DNA from: Candidatus Erginobacter occultus
Lineage (GTDB): Bacteria; Auribacterota; Erginobacteria; Erginobacterales; Erginobacteraceae
Direction: 5' to 3'
DNA: 35,512 bases
Assembly (NCBI GenBank): GCA_030765265.1
Contig: JAVCCZ010000169.1
Location: 1 to 35,512, forward strand
The stretch's first letter is position 1. Every line of letters begins with the position of its first letter. The position numbers were made by a program, and so were the translations under genes. Positions 23,807-31,612 of this stretch are shown here, one piece after another. The notes beneath the pieces were generated by a model. The model was not told where the DNA came from. It did not search any database and saw nothing but the letters and a program-made list of their open reading frames with translations.

Positions 23807-25042
23807 TTGAGCGGATATTCCCACCAGATCCTGCGGCTGGAAAACCCGGTAATGGAATACGCCTGGGGGTCGAAGACCTTCATCCCCGAGCTGCTGGGCC
23901 GGCCCGCACCGGCCGGACGGACGGCGGCGGAACTGTGGATGGGGGCCCATCCCCGGGCCCCCTCCCGAGTACAGACAGATGGTCGCCCAGTCCCCCTTGA
24001 CCGCTTGATCAGCGAGGACCCGGAAGGGACCCTCGGACCCCGGTCGGCAGACCGGTTTCAGAAGAAGCTCCCCTTTCTTTTCAAGATTCTCGCGGTTGAG
24101 CGGCCACTCTCAATCCAGGCCCATCCCGACCGGGAGCAGGCCCGAGCCGGGTTCCTCAGGGAAAACGCCGCCGGGACTCCCATCGACGCCGCCGATCGGA
24201 ACTATCGCGATCCTCAACCGAAGCCGGAACTGCTCTGCGCCCTGACCCGGTTCGAGGCCCTCTGCGGATTCCGGGAGCCGGAGGAGATCGCTGCCGCCGT
24301 CACCGAACTCGAACTGGAACCGCTCCTGCCGGAAGCCGGAGAATTTTGCCGATCTCCGGATGGGGAGCGGCTCCGGTGCCTCTTCCGGGCCCTGCTCACC
24401 CTCCCGGCCCAGGAAAACAATTCCCTCCTCGGCCGGATCGGCGAACTGTCCGTCGGGAAGAGGGAAATCCGCTCGGTTTCTCCCCGGGTCCGGAACCTGG
24501 TCGCCCGCCTCGGGAAACTCTACCCCGGAGATCTCGGGGTCCTCGGCCCGATCTTCCTCAATTTCGTCCAACTAGAGCCGGAGGAGGCCGTCTACCTCGC
24601 CCCCGGAGTACTCCACGCTTATCTCCGCGGGGCGGGGGTGGAACTGATGGCCGGCTCCGACAACGTCCTGAGGGGAGGGTTGACCGCCAAACATATCGAT
24701 GGCGCCGAACTGGCGAATATCCTTGCCTGCCGCTGCGGCCCGGCCGCCGTCGCGCGGGCGGAACCGGGGGACGGGGTGGAATTTATCTATCGAACCCCGG
24801 CCGCCGAATACCAGCTTTCCCGGCTCCTCCCCGCGCCCTCCTCGCCCTTCCGGTCCGGCGACCGGCGGGGACCGGAGATCGTCTTCTGCTACCGGGGAAG
24901 GGTCCGGGCGGCCGGCAATCGCGGACCGTCGGTCGCGCTGGTCCGGGGAGACTCGGTCTTTATCCCTTTCGGAGCCGGGGCGTACTCGCTCCGGGGCGAA
25001 GCCGTTCTCTACCGGGCGTCTCTCCCGGAAATTGGGAGCTGA
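23807..25042 (+). CDS. manA: Mannose-6-phosphate isomerase, type I
   Basis: ManA interconverts fructose 6-phosphate and mannose 6-phosphate, the entry to GDP-mannose. The 411-residue protein shows the zinc ligands Gln104 and His106 (IQAHPDREQ), Glu141 (PKPELLCALT) and His270 (YLAPGVLHAYLRG), and the catalytic Arg in NVLRGGLTAKHID. The start is TTG at 23807, because residues LRLENPVMEYAWGSK precede the next ATG (23852) and are conserved in the family. It is divergent from gmd, which uses GDP-mannose, a sensible grouping. The genes joining the two steps (manB, manC) are not in the window. Confidence 0.94.
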   Translation: MSGYSHQILRLENPVMEYAWGSKTFIPELLGRPAPAGRTAAELWMGAHPRAPSRVQTDGRPVPLDRLISEDPEGTLGPRSADRFQKKLPFLFKILAVERPLSIQAHPDREQARAGFLRENAAGTPIDAADRNYRDPQPKPELLCALTRFEALCGFREPEEIAAAVTELELEPLLPEAGEFCRSPDGERLRCLFRALLTLPAQENNSLLGRIGELSVGKREIRSVSPRVRNLVARLGKLYPGDLGVLGPIFLNFVQLEPEEAVYLAPGVLHAYLRGAGVELMAGSDNVLRGGLTAKHIDGAELANILACRCGPAAVARAEPGDGVEFIYRTPAAEYQLSRLLPAPSSPFRSGDRRGPEIVFCYRGRVRAAGNRGPSVALVRGDSVFIPFGAGAYSLRGEAVLYRASLPEIGS

Positions 25043-25064
25043 CGCCGGCGGATAAATTTTCGAC

Positions 25065-25092
25065 TTGACTTGGCGGAGGGTTCTGCTAACCT
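25065..25092 (+). promoter_or_regulatory. Promoter of the HU-family gene
   Basis: TTGACT and TAACCT are spaced 16 bp, about 105 bp before the start codon. The resulting leader of about 100 bases carries the palindrome at 25139-25161. Confidence 0.55.
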
Positions 25093-25138
25093 GCGTTATT
25101 AATATCCTTAGCCGGGGTAAAGAAAGTATATCCAATCT

Positions 25139-25161
25139 AATTCAGCGCCGGGCGCTGAATT
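25139..25161. promoter_or_regulatory. Perfect 23-bp palindrome in the HU leader
   Basis: AATTCAGCGCC, a central G and GGCGCTGAATT form an 11-bp perfect dyad. It lies downstream of the promoter and 26 bp before the GGAGG site, so it could be an operator or an RNA hairpin in the leader. It has no T-run and is not a terminator. Confidence 0.6.
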
Positions 25162-25198
25162 ATAAATCGCAAACTTTCCAGAACAAGGAGGAAAGGAA

Positions 25199-25480
25199 AT
25201 GGCCAAGAAGACCAAGAAAGACATTATCGCCCAGATCGCCAAAGACGCGGACATCAGCAAGAAGGCCGCCGAAGCGGCGTACAGTTCCCTGGTCGCCCAG
25301 GTTTACAAGGGCGCCAAGGCCAAGGTCGGGATCACCCTCCCGGGCCTGGGAAAGTTCATCAAGGTCCGGCGAAAAGCCCGCGCCGGCCGCAACCCGGCCA
25401 CCGGGGAAAAGATCAAGATCCCGGCCAAGACCGTCGTGAAGTTCAAGGTCTCCAAGGCCGCCCAGGACGCAGTCGTCTAA
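25199..25480 (+). CDS. HU-family DNA-binding protein
   Basis: The 93-residue basic protein is a nucleoid-associated HU/IHF-type protein that bends DNA as a dimer. It has the N-terminal helical pair (KKDIIAQIAKDADISKKAAE), the strand segment ITLPGLGKFIKV, and the DNA-arm motif RAGRNPATGE with the intercalating Pro66, then IPAKTVVKFKVSKAAQDAV. The GRNP sequence is HU-like; members are often annotated only as HU/IHF family. The start at 25199 has a strong GGAGG site 7 bp away. It is monocistronic, with its own promoter and terminator, as expected for an abundant protein. Confidence 0.94.
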   Translation: MAKKTKKDIIAQIAKDADISKKAAEAAYSSLVAQVYKGAKAKVGITLPGLGKFIKVRRKARAGRNPATGEKIKIPAKTVVKFKVSKAAQDAVV

Positions 25481-25495
25481 GACCCGGTCAGTTGG

Positions 25496-25536
25496 AAAAA
25501 AAAGACCGCGGCAGCAATGCCGCGGTCTTTTTTTTT
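25496..25536. terminator. Bidirectional intrinsic terminator
   Basis: A 10-bp GC-rich stem (GACCGCGGCA with its complement, loop GCAA) is flanked by A8 on the left and T9 on the right. It can end both the plus-strand HU transcript and the minus-strand malQ operon. The malQ stop codon lies within the T-run. Confidence 0.93.
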
Positions 25537-27028
25537 ATCTCCCGGTTTCCCTGGCCAGGCGGGAAAGATACCCGGCCAGTTCCCCGGTCAGACATTCTTT
25601 CTTGAACCGCCACTCCCACTGCCCGGTGGCCCGGCCGGGGATGTTCATCCTCCCCCCTCTCCCGACTCCCAGCGGCTCCTGGAAGGGAACGATCACCGTA
25701 TCGGCCTTCGATCGGAAGACGGTTTCAATCATCCCCCAGTGAATCTCCCGGGCGCCGACCCCGAGAAACTTTCGAACCTCTTTCTTCTTCTCCGGTTTCA
25801 GCGACCGGTACCAACCCCGGCAGGTGTCGTTATCGTGGAGCCCAGTGTAATAAGCGCAGTTTTTCGGGACCATCCCCGGGTGGTGGTAGCTCCCCGGAGC
25901 ACCCTCGAGGCCGAACTGCAGTTCCCGGATTCCCGGGATAGAGAATTCCGACATCAGGCGGTCGACCGGCTTTTCAATCTCGGCTTCCAGGGCCTCGGCG
26001 ATGATCGGCAATGACTGCCCCAGTCGTTTTCCCAGCGTCCGGAAGAGAGCGGCCCCCGGGCCCTTCACCCAGACGCCGTTCCGGGATGAGGGCCGCCGGG
26101 GTGGGATATGCCAGCAGGCATAAAAACCCGAGAAGTGATCAACCCGGACAACATCGACCAGGCTCAGCACCCGCCGAAAACGCCGGTACCACCAATCGTA
26201 CCCGTCCCGGCGCATATTCTTCCAATCGTAGAGCGGGTTGCCCCAGACCTGTCCCGTCCGACCGCCCTGGGGCGGCGGTACTCCGGAGAGGGCGGACCGG
26301 CGGCCCTGGGAGTCGACCAGGAATAAAGCGCGATTGGCCCAGGTATCGGCGCTGTCCCGATTGACGAAGAAGGGGAGATCCCCGACCAGGTCCAGACCCC
26401 GCGAGTTGACCTGCCGGCGGAAGCGATTCCACTGCCGGGAAAATAGGTATTGCTGGAAGCGAACCTCCTCGATCCTTTGGGATAGTTCTTGCCCCGCCTC
26501 CTTCAGTGCCTCCCCCTCCCGCCGGACCAGGGGAGCGGGCCATCTGTACCAGGGCCGGTAGGAAAGCTTTTCCTGGAGAGCGACGAAGAGGGCGTAATCC
26601 TCCAGCCAAAAAGAATTTTCTTCCCCGAACAGTTTAAAATCCCTTCTTCCGGACACCGAGGCGCCGGAGAGAAACTGCCGGAAGGCCTTTCGCAGCAGTC
26701 CGCGCTTGAAGCGAATCACCCGGCCGAAGTCAACCCGGTCGACGGGGAAGGAGGGGGGTGAGACCAGGTCGCCGGGGGCGAGCAGGCCTTCCTCGACCAA
26801 AGCTTCGAGATCAATCAGCAACGGGTTACCGGCAAAAGCCGAAGCCGAGGAATAAGGACAGTTGCCCGGGCCAATCGGGCTTAAGGGCAGGATCTGCCAG
26901 AGCTTGATCCCCGAATCGGAGAGAAAATCGGCAAACCGGAGCGAATCCGGGCCGAGGTCGCCGATCCCGAAGGGACCGGGGAGCGAGGTCAGGTGGGCCA
27001 GGATACCACCACGGCGGGGAAAACGCAT
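25535..27028 (-). CDS. malQ: 4-alpha-glucanotransferase (GH77), second tandem copy
   Basis: MalQ moves alpha-1,4-glucan segments between maltooligosaccharides in the cytoplasm. The 497-residue protein carries the GH77 motifs PLSPIGPGNCPYSS, SADTWANRALF, GQVWGNPLYDW, and the catalytic triad Asp297 (VRVDHF), Glu345 (IIAEALE) and Asp399 (LHDND), at nearly the positions known for Thermus amylomaltase. ATG at 27028 has a GGGAGG site 8 bp before it. The frame extends to 27361 but overlaps the other copy. It starts 5 bp after the stop of the first copy and keeps the more standard motifs of the two. It is the last gene before the terminator. Confidence 0.93.
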   Translation of the reverse strand: MRFPRRGGILAHLTSLPGPFGIGDLGPDSLRFADFLSDSGIKLWQILPLSPIGPGNCPYSSASAFAGNPLLIDLEALVEEGLLAPGDLVSPPSFPVDRVDFGRVIRFKRGLLRKAFRQFLSGASVSGRRDFKLFGEENSFWLEDYALFVALQEKLSYRPWYRWPAPLVRREGEALKEAGQELSQRIEEVRFQQYLFSRQWNRFRRQVNSRGLDLVGDLPFFVNRDSADTWANRALFLVDSQGRRSALSGVPPPQGGRTGQVWGNPLYDWKNMRRDGYDWWYRRFRRVLSLVDVVRVDHFSGFYACWHIPPRRPSSRNGVWVKGPGAALFRTLGKRLGQSLPIIAEALEAEIEKPVDRLMSEFSIPGIRELQFGLEGAPGSYHHPGMVPKNCAYYTGLHDNDTCRGWYRSLKPEKKKEVRKFLGVGAREIHWGMIETVFRSKADTVIVPFQEPLGVGRGGRMNIPGRATGQWEWRFKKECLTGELAGYLSRLARETGR

Positions 27029-27033
27029 ATCCG

Positions 27034-28524
27034 TCACCTCCCGGAATCCCGGGTCGCCCGGGCCAGCTGTTCGGCAATCGGCGACGAGATCATCTCGGAA
27101 CGAAAACGCCATTCCCACTGCCCGCTCCCGGCCCCCGGCGTATTCATCCGGGCCTCGCTGCCCAGGCTGAGGACATCCTGGAGTGGGATAATCGCGGTGG
27201 CGGCCGGGGATTGCTGGACGGCCTCGATGAACCACCAGTTGACCTCCCGCCCCTTTCTCGCTCCCAGGCGGGCGCGGACCCGGTCCCGGTCCGCCCTCGG
27301 TCGGGAGGAAAACCAGCCGCGGGCGGTGTCGTCGTCGTGGGTCCCCGGGTAGGCCGCGCAATTTATCGGGTAATTGGCGGGGAGATGGGGGTTGCCGGGC
27401 CGGCCGGAAAAACCGTGCTGGAGGATCCTGATCCCCGGGTAGCCGAGTTCCTCCAGCATCAGTTCGGTCCGGGCCATTATCTTCGGCTCCAACGCCTCGG
27501 CGATGATCGGCAGCGGTCCCCGATTCGCCTCCAGGGACTTAAATAGAGCCGTCCCCGATCCGCTCACCCAGCGCCCCTCGGCCGAGGTCCTGGCTCCCGG
27601 CCGGACGTGCCAGCAGGCGTAAAAGCCGGAGAAATGATCGACCCGGACGATATCGAAGGCGGCCAGCATCTCGGAAAATCTCAGCCGCCACCAGGGAAAA
27701 CCGGCATCCGCCATCGCCGGCCAGTCATAGAGCGGCATATCCCAGATCTGGCTCACCCCGAACCGGCTGGGCGGAACCCCGGAAAGTTCCCGGGGCCGGC
27801 CCCGTTCGTCGAGCAGGAAAAAACCGCGGTGGGCCCAGACATCGACGCTGTCGTGGTTGGCGAAGAAGGAGATGTCCCCGATAATCTCGATCCCCCGGTC
27901 ATTGGCGTACCGGCGCAGCCGCCGCCATTGCCGGGAAAACAGATACTGGTAAAAGCGCAGCTCCGAGATGACGGTGGAAAGTTCCTCTGCGGCCTTCCGG
28001 AGGGCGGCCGGTCTCCGGGAGGCGAACTCCTCCGGCCAGCTCGTCCAGGGCTTTCCCCGGAAGCGATCCTTGAGAGCGGAATAGAGGGCGACATCTTCCA
28101 GCCATTGAGCTTTTTCCCGACAATAATTTTCCAGGTGCCGCCGCTCCCGGCTGCCCGCGTCGGCGAGGAAATTTTGGTAGGCTTTCTTCAGCAGACGGCT
28201 CTTGAACTCGGCTGCCCGCCCGTAATCCGCCCGGCCGGGAGAGAACCCGGGGGAGGAAGAAAGTTCACCGGCCGAAAGCAGCCCGTCCCGGACCAGTTCT
28301 CCGGGGCTGATCAACAGCGGATTTCCGGCCAGGACCGCGGGACTGGAGTAAGGTGAATTGCCGAAACCGAGCGGGGAGAGGGGCAGAACCTGCCACAACC
28401 GCTGGCCGGAAGCGGCCAGGAAATCGACAAAGCGATAGGCTTCCTCCCCCAGGTCGCCGATCCCTCCCGGGGAGGGCAACGAGGTGGGATGAAGCAGGAT
28501 ACCTGAGCGGCGGGGAAAGATCAT
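27034..28524 (-). CDS. malQ: 4-alpha-glucanotransferase (GH77), first tandem copy
   Basis: This 496-residue paralogue aligns over its full length with the next gene and has the GH77 triad Asp296 (VRVDHFSGFYACWH), Glu343 (IIAEALE) and Asp397 (GTHDDDT). Two usually firm motifs differ: WGNPLY is WDMPLY at residues 261-266, and HDND is HDDD. It may therefore have a different donor or acceptor preference or lower activity. The ATG at 28524 has no visible ribosome binding site; instead a CAGAATT heptamer repeat lies directly upstream. It follows the second Deg-type gene by 71 bp on the same strand. Confidence 0.92.
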   Translation of the reverse strand: MIFPRRSGILLHPTSLPSPGGIGDLGEEAYRFVDFLAASGQRLWQVLPLSPLGFGNSPYSSPAVLAGNPLLISPGELVRDGLLSAGELSSSPGFSPGRADYGRAAEFKSRLLKKAYQNFLADAGSRERRHLENYCREKAQWLEDVALYSALKDRFRGKPWTSWPEEFASRRPAALRKAAEELSTVISELRFYQYLFSRQWRRLRRYANDRGIEIIGDISFFANHDSVDVWAHRGFFLLDERGRPRELSGVPPSRFGVSQIWDMPLYDWPAMADAGFPWWRLRFSEMLAAFDIVRVDHFSGFYACWHVRPGARTSAEGRWVSGSGTALFKSLEANRGPLPIIAEALEPKIMARTELMLEELGYPGIRILQHGFSGRPGNPHLPANYPINCAAYPGTHDDDTARGWFSSRPRADRDRVRARLGARKGREVNWWFIEAVQQSPAATAIIPLQDVLSLGSEARMNTPGAGSGQWEWRFRSEMISSPIAEQLARATRDSGR

Positions 28525-28526
28525 AA

Positions 28527-28561
28527 CAGAATACAGAATTCAGAATTCAGAATACAGAATG
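28527..28561. repeat. 7-bp tandem repeat before the first malQ
   Basis: Five successive heptamers read CAGAATA, CAGAATT, CAGAATT, CAGAATA and CAGAATG. The tract begins 2 bp upstream of the malQ start codon (minus strand) and occupies the place where the ribosome binding site should be. Confidence 0.85.
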
Positions 28562-28595
28562 AAGGCATTAGATTTACCGATAGTCCGGGCCGGGA

Positions 28596-30074
28596 CTACT
28601 CCAGCAGGCGCAGCCTGGGGATTTCGTACTGGTCGGCGATCCGGCGGTCGGCCTCCTCCAGGTCGGCGGCCCGGAAGACGATTTCCCGATCGAACTCCTC
28701 GAAGCGGAAACGGTGGAACTCCCCTTCGGGGAAACGGAGCGCCTCGGCCACATCCTCGATTCCCCCGATCGGCCGGCCGTTGACCTCGGCCAGGACCAGG
28801 TCCTCCAGACCCTGGTAACCGAGATTGACCTCGTCGGGAAGAACCCGGTTGAGCAGTACGACTCTCTCTCTTCCCGGCCCGATCCGGCGGGAGTTATAAT
28901 AGTTATGGTAGAGCAGCTTCTTGTTCCCCCGCCGCACCCACTGGTTTCCCCATTCCCGGAGATAATCCCGGGTCAGTTCCTGGATTATCACCCCCCCGAC
29001 AATCAGGTATTTGGTCGGTTCCCGACCGCTGTAGGGCGGGATCAGGTAATCGGAGAGGAGCCAGCGGCGGAGAACCATCTCCAGTTTTACCGTCTCTCCG
29101 TCCCGGACCAACTCCAATTTCACACGGTCGCCGGGAGAGTAAAACCGGGTGAAGAGATCCCGGTAATCGAGCCGCCCCCAGCGGGTATCCTCGTAATACC
29201 CCTCCAGGTCGAGGGGCCGGCCGTCAACCGCCAGGAGGACATCACCCGCTTCCAGCACCCCGTCGGCCGAGGACCGGGGATAGACGGAAGTGATATAGAT
29301 CCCGCCACCGTTATCCGGAAGTTGGAGGAACTTTCGGAAGGCGGGGTCGCGGGTGGGGACGGAGAAAAAACCCGGGTCGGGGAATCCGGCGTAGCCCTCC
29401 GGCTTGATCTCCGGTAAAAATCGCCGGATAATCGCCGCCGGGATGATAACGGCATACTGGCGCTGGCCGTCATAGGTCATCGTCAACCCGACCAGCTCCC
29501 CCCCGGCGACCACCGGCTCGCTCCAGCCCCCTCCCCGGTCCTCGAAGTTGACCGCCGCCCCGAAAGTCAGGAAACGATCGGGACTGAGGTAATACTCCTC
29601 CACCGAGACTTTGACGATCGCGCCCGGAATGGCCCGGATCCGGTCCGGTTCGGCGAAGACCAGGAACTGGACCGGCTGATCGAGTTCCACCGTCTCCGCC
29701 AGCTCGACCGGGGAGAGATCATTGAAGAATGATTCATCTTCAACGGATACCGTCGCCAGGTCGACGTCGTAATCGATCACCTCGACCCGGCCCTGATAAT
29801 AGCGTTTCTCCCCCCGTTTCTCGACCTTGATCATCGTGGCGTCCTTGACGATATCCGCGGTGGTGAGGATCCGCCCGGGGGAGATCACGCAGCCGTAGCC
29901 GGCCCGGGCGCTCTCCCGCGTCCGCTTCCAGGGACTGGAGTGATCGGTCTCCTGGCTGGTGACGTGGAGCCGGACCGGGACCGGTTCCGGCTCCGCCGGG
30001 GCGGAAAAGAGCAGCCCGGACCAGCCGAATAGGCAGATAGTCAGTTTCACCGCCAGGTTCATCAGTTCATTCAT
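28596..30074 (-). CDS. Deg-type protease homologue, catalytically inactive
   Basis: The 492-residue protein aligns with its upstream neighbour throughout: a signal-like N-terminus (AVKLTICLFGWSGLLFSA), a trypsin-like domain and two PDZ domains. The catalytic His is replaced by Asp (TTADIV, Asp74). Asp105 (DVDLATV) is kept. The serine motif GNSGGP is altered to GGWSEP, which would spoil the oxyanion hole even if Ser185 aligns. It should therefore not cut peptides and may serve as a binding or regulatory partner. It overlaps the active gene by 8 bp. ATG at 30074 has GGGAG only 1 bp away; ATG at 30062 is an alternative start. Confidence 0.85.
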   Translation of the reverse strand: MNELMNLAVKLTICLFGWSGLLFSAPAEPEPVPVRLHVTSQETDHSSPWKRTRESARAGYGCVISPGRILTTADIVKDATMIKVEKRGEKRYYQGRVEVIDYDVDLATVSVEDESFFNDLSPVELAETVELDQPVQFLVFAEPDRIRAIPGAIVKVSVEEYYLSPDRFLTFGAAVNFEDRGGGWSEPVVAGGELVGLTMTYDGQRQYAVIIPAAIIRRFLPEIKPEGYAGFPDPGFFSVPTRDPAFRKFLQLPDNGGGIYITSVYPRSSADGVLEAGDVLLAVDGRPLDLEGYYEDTRWGRLDYRDLFTRFYSPGDRVKLELVRDGETVKLEMVLRRWLLSDYLIPPYSGREPTKYLIVGGVIIQELTRDYLREWGNQWVRRGNKKLLYHNYYNSRRIGPGRERVVLLNRVLPDEVNLGYQGLEDLVLAEVNGRPIGGIEDVAEALRFPEGEFHRFRFEEFDREIVFRAADLEEADRRIADQYEIPRLRLLE

Positions 30075-31611
30075 TCTCCCTTGATCCCATCAAATTGCTT
30101 TCGGGGAGTTCGGGCACAGGTTTGGCCGGGCCGGCCAGATGACGATCGGCGGGGATCCGGTATCGCTGAAGAATTGTCGCATGCTCCGCTTCCGCCGCCG
30201 CCGCGTCGAGAACGACCGGGGGACCCGCCCCGTCAAACTCGATCAGGTGATAATCTCCCGCCGGCCGGGCGAAGGCTTCTTCCAGGTCGGCCAGGCCTCT
30301 GATCTTGACGCCGTTGACCCGCTCGACCACCTCCAGGGAGAGATCGGAATAGTACTGGTTGACCGGAGCGGGAAGAACCCGGGAGAGAACGACGATCTCC
30401 GGACGCTCGAGGTAGATCCGGTCCTGGTTGTAATAGCTGAAGTAATAGGGTAGCCGGGGATCGGCGCGACTGGACCAGTCGTCGCTCCAGGCCTGGAGAT
30501 ACTCCCGGGAGAGCGGCTGAAAGAGGAGACCGCCGAATATCAGGTATTCCGGCCGGGTTTCGTACTCGTTCCCGGTCCGCAGGGTCTCCCGCCCCGACCG
30601 GAGGAGGAGGGGAATAATCATCTCCTCCCCGTCCCGGACCAGGTCCAAGGCTACCTCTTCCCCGACCTGCTTCCGTTCCACCACCTCTTCGAGAAAGTAG
30701 CTCTCGCCGTCAATCAGAATCGTCCCGTCGTTGAGAATCGGATTGCCGTCGATCGCCAGGAGGATATCCCCGGGGAGGACGAACCCTTTCGCCGAATGCC
30801 CCTCGAGCACGGCCGCGGCCGCCACCCCGGTCTTCCCCTCCGGCAATCCCAGGTACTCCCGGTAGGCGGGGTTGAGGAGGTTGGCGGTAATGATTCCCAG
30901 ATCGGGATAGCCGTCGTAGCGGCCGTCGGTGAGATCCTCGAGGAAGTGTCGGATCACGGTGATCGGAATCACGTGGCCGACATTCTCCGAGGGCTGGACA
31001 CCCTGGAAGACGATCCCGACGATCTTTCCCTCCCGGAGGGCCGGGCCGCCGGAGTTGCCCGGGTTGACGGCGGCGTCGATCTGGACGACCAGATGATAAT
31101 CCCGGGCCGAATGATTGTAGAGGGCGTAATCGATCCGGGAGACCACCCCCCGGGTGACCGTGATCCTCCGCCCTCCGGCCGGGAAACCGTAAGCCTCGAC
31201 CATCGATCCGAGCGGGGGGATCTCCCGGTGAAAGTCAAGGTGGGTGGTATCGGCGAAGAATTCGGGGTCGAGGACCTCGAGCAGGGCCAGGTCGCAATCG
31301 TGGCCGATATGGGAGACCACCGCCCCGTAGGGTGTCCCGCTGTCCTCCTTCTCGACCTCCAGGTATCGGGAGTCGCTGACCACGTGGGCGCTGGTCAGGA
31401 TCCGGTTGCCGGGGATGATCACCCCGGAACCCCGCCCGAGGGAAAAATCCTTCTCCAGCCAGGGGGAAGCGTAATCCGGTCTCTGGCTGACGTTCTTGAT
31501 CTTGACGATCGCCGAACGGATCCGGGGGATCTCGTCTTCCTCGAGCGCGAAGACAGACAAGAGCGGAAGGAGAACCGAACCGCAAACCAGCGAAACCAAA
31601 AGCTTTCTCAT
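30067..31611 (-). CDS. Deg9-like serine protease with two PDZ domains
   Basis: The 514-residue exported protein has a signal peptide (residues 1-22), a trypsin-like domain with the triad His76 (TSAHVV), Asp107 (DCDLALLEV) and Ser187 (NPGNSGGPA), a PDZ domain (about 255-350; FVLPGDILLAIDGNPI) and a second C-terminal PDZ (about 360-480). The signature FGGLLFQPLSREYLQAW and the later VVLSRVLPAPVN and VERVNGVKI are those of the plant Deg9/Deg10 architecture rather than DegP/DegS. It probably cleaves misfolded proteins in the periplasm. It begins 1 bp after the stop of the DUF362 gene. Confidence 0.9.
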   Translation of the reverse strand: MRKLLVSLVCGSVLLPLLSVFALEEDEIPRIRSAIVKIKNVSQRPDYASPWLEKDFSLGRGSGVIIPGNRILTSAHVVSDSRYLEVEKEDSGTPYGAVVSHIGHDCDLALLEVLDPEFFADTTHLDFHREIPPLGSMVEAYGFPAGGRRITVTRGVVSRIDYALYNHSARDYHLVVQIDAAVNPGNSGGPALREGKIVGIVFQGVQPSENVGHVIPITVIRHFLEDLTDGRYDGYPDLGIITANLLNPAYREYLGLPEGKTGVAAAAVLEGHSAKGFVLPGDILLAIDGNPILNDGTILIDGESYFLEEVVERKQVGEEVALDLVRDGEEMIIPLLLRSGRETLRTGNEYETRPEYLIFGGLLFQPLSREYLQAWSDDWSSRADPRLPYYFSYYNQDRIYLERPEIVVLSRVLPAPVNQYYSDLSLEVVERVNGVKIRGLADLEEAFARPAGDYHLIEFDGAGPPVVLDAAAAEAEHATILQRYRIPADRHLAGPAKPVPELPESNLMGSRENE

Positions 31612-31612
31612 C

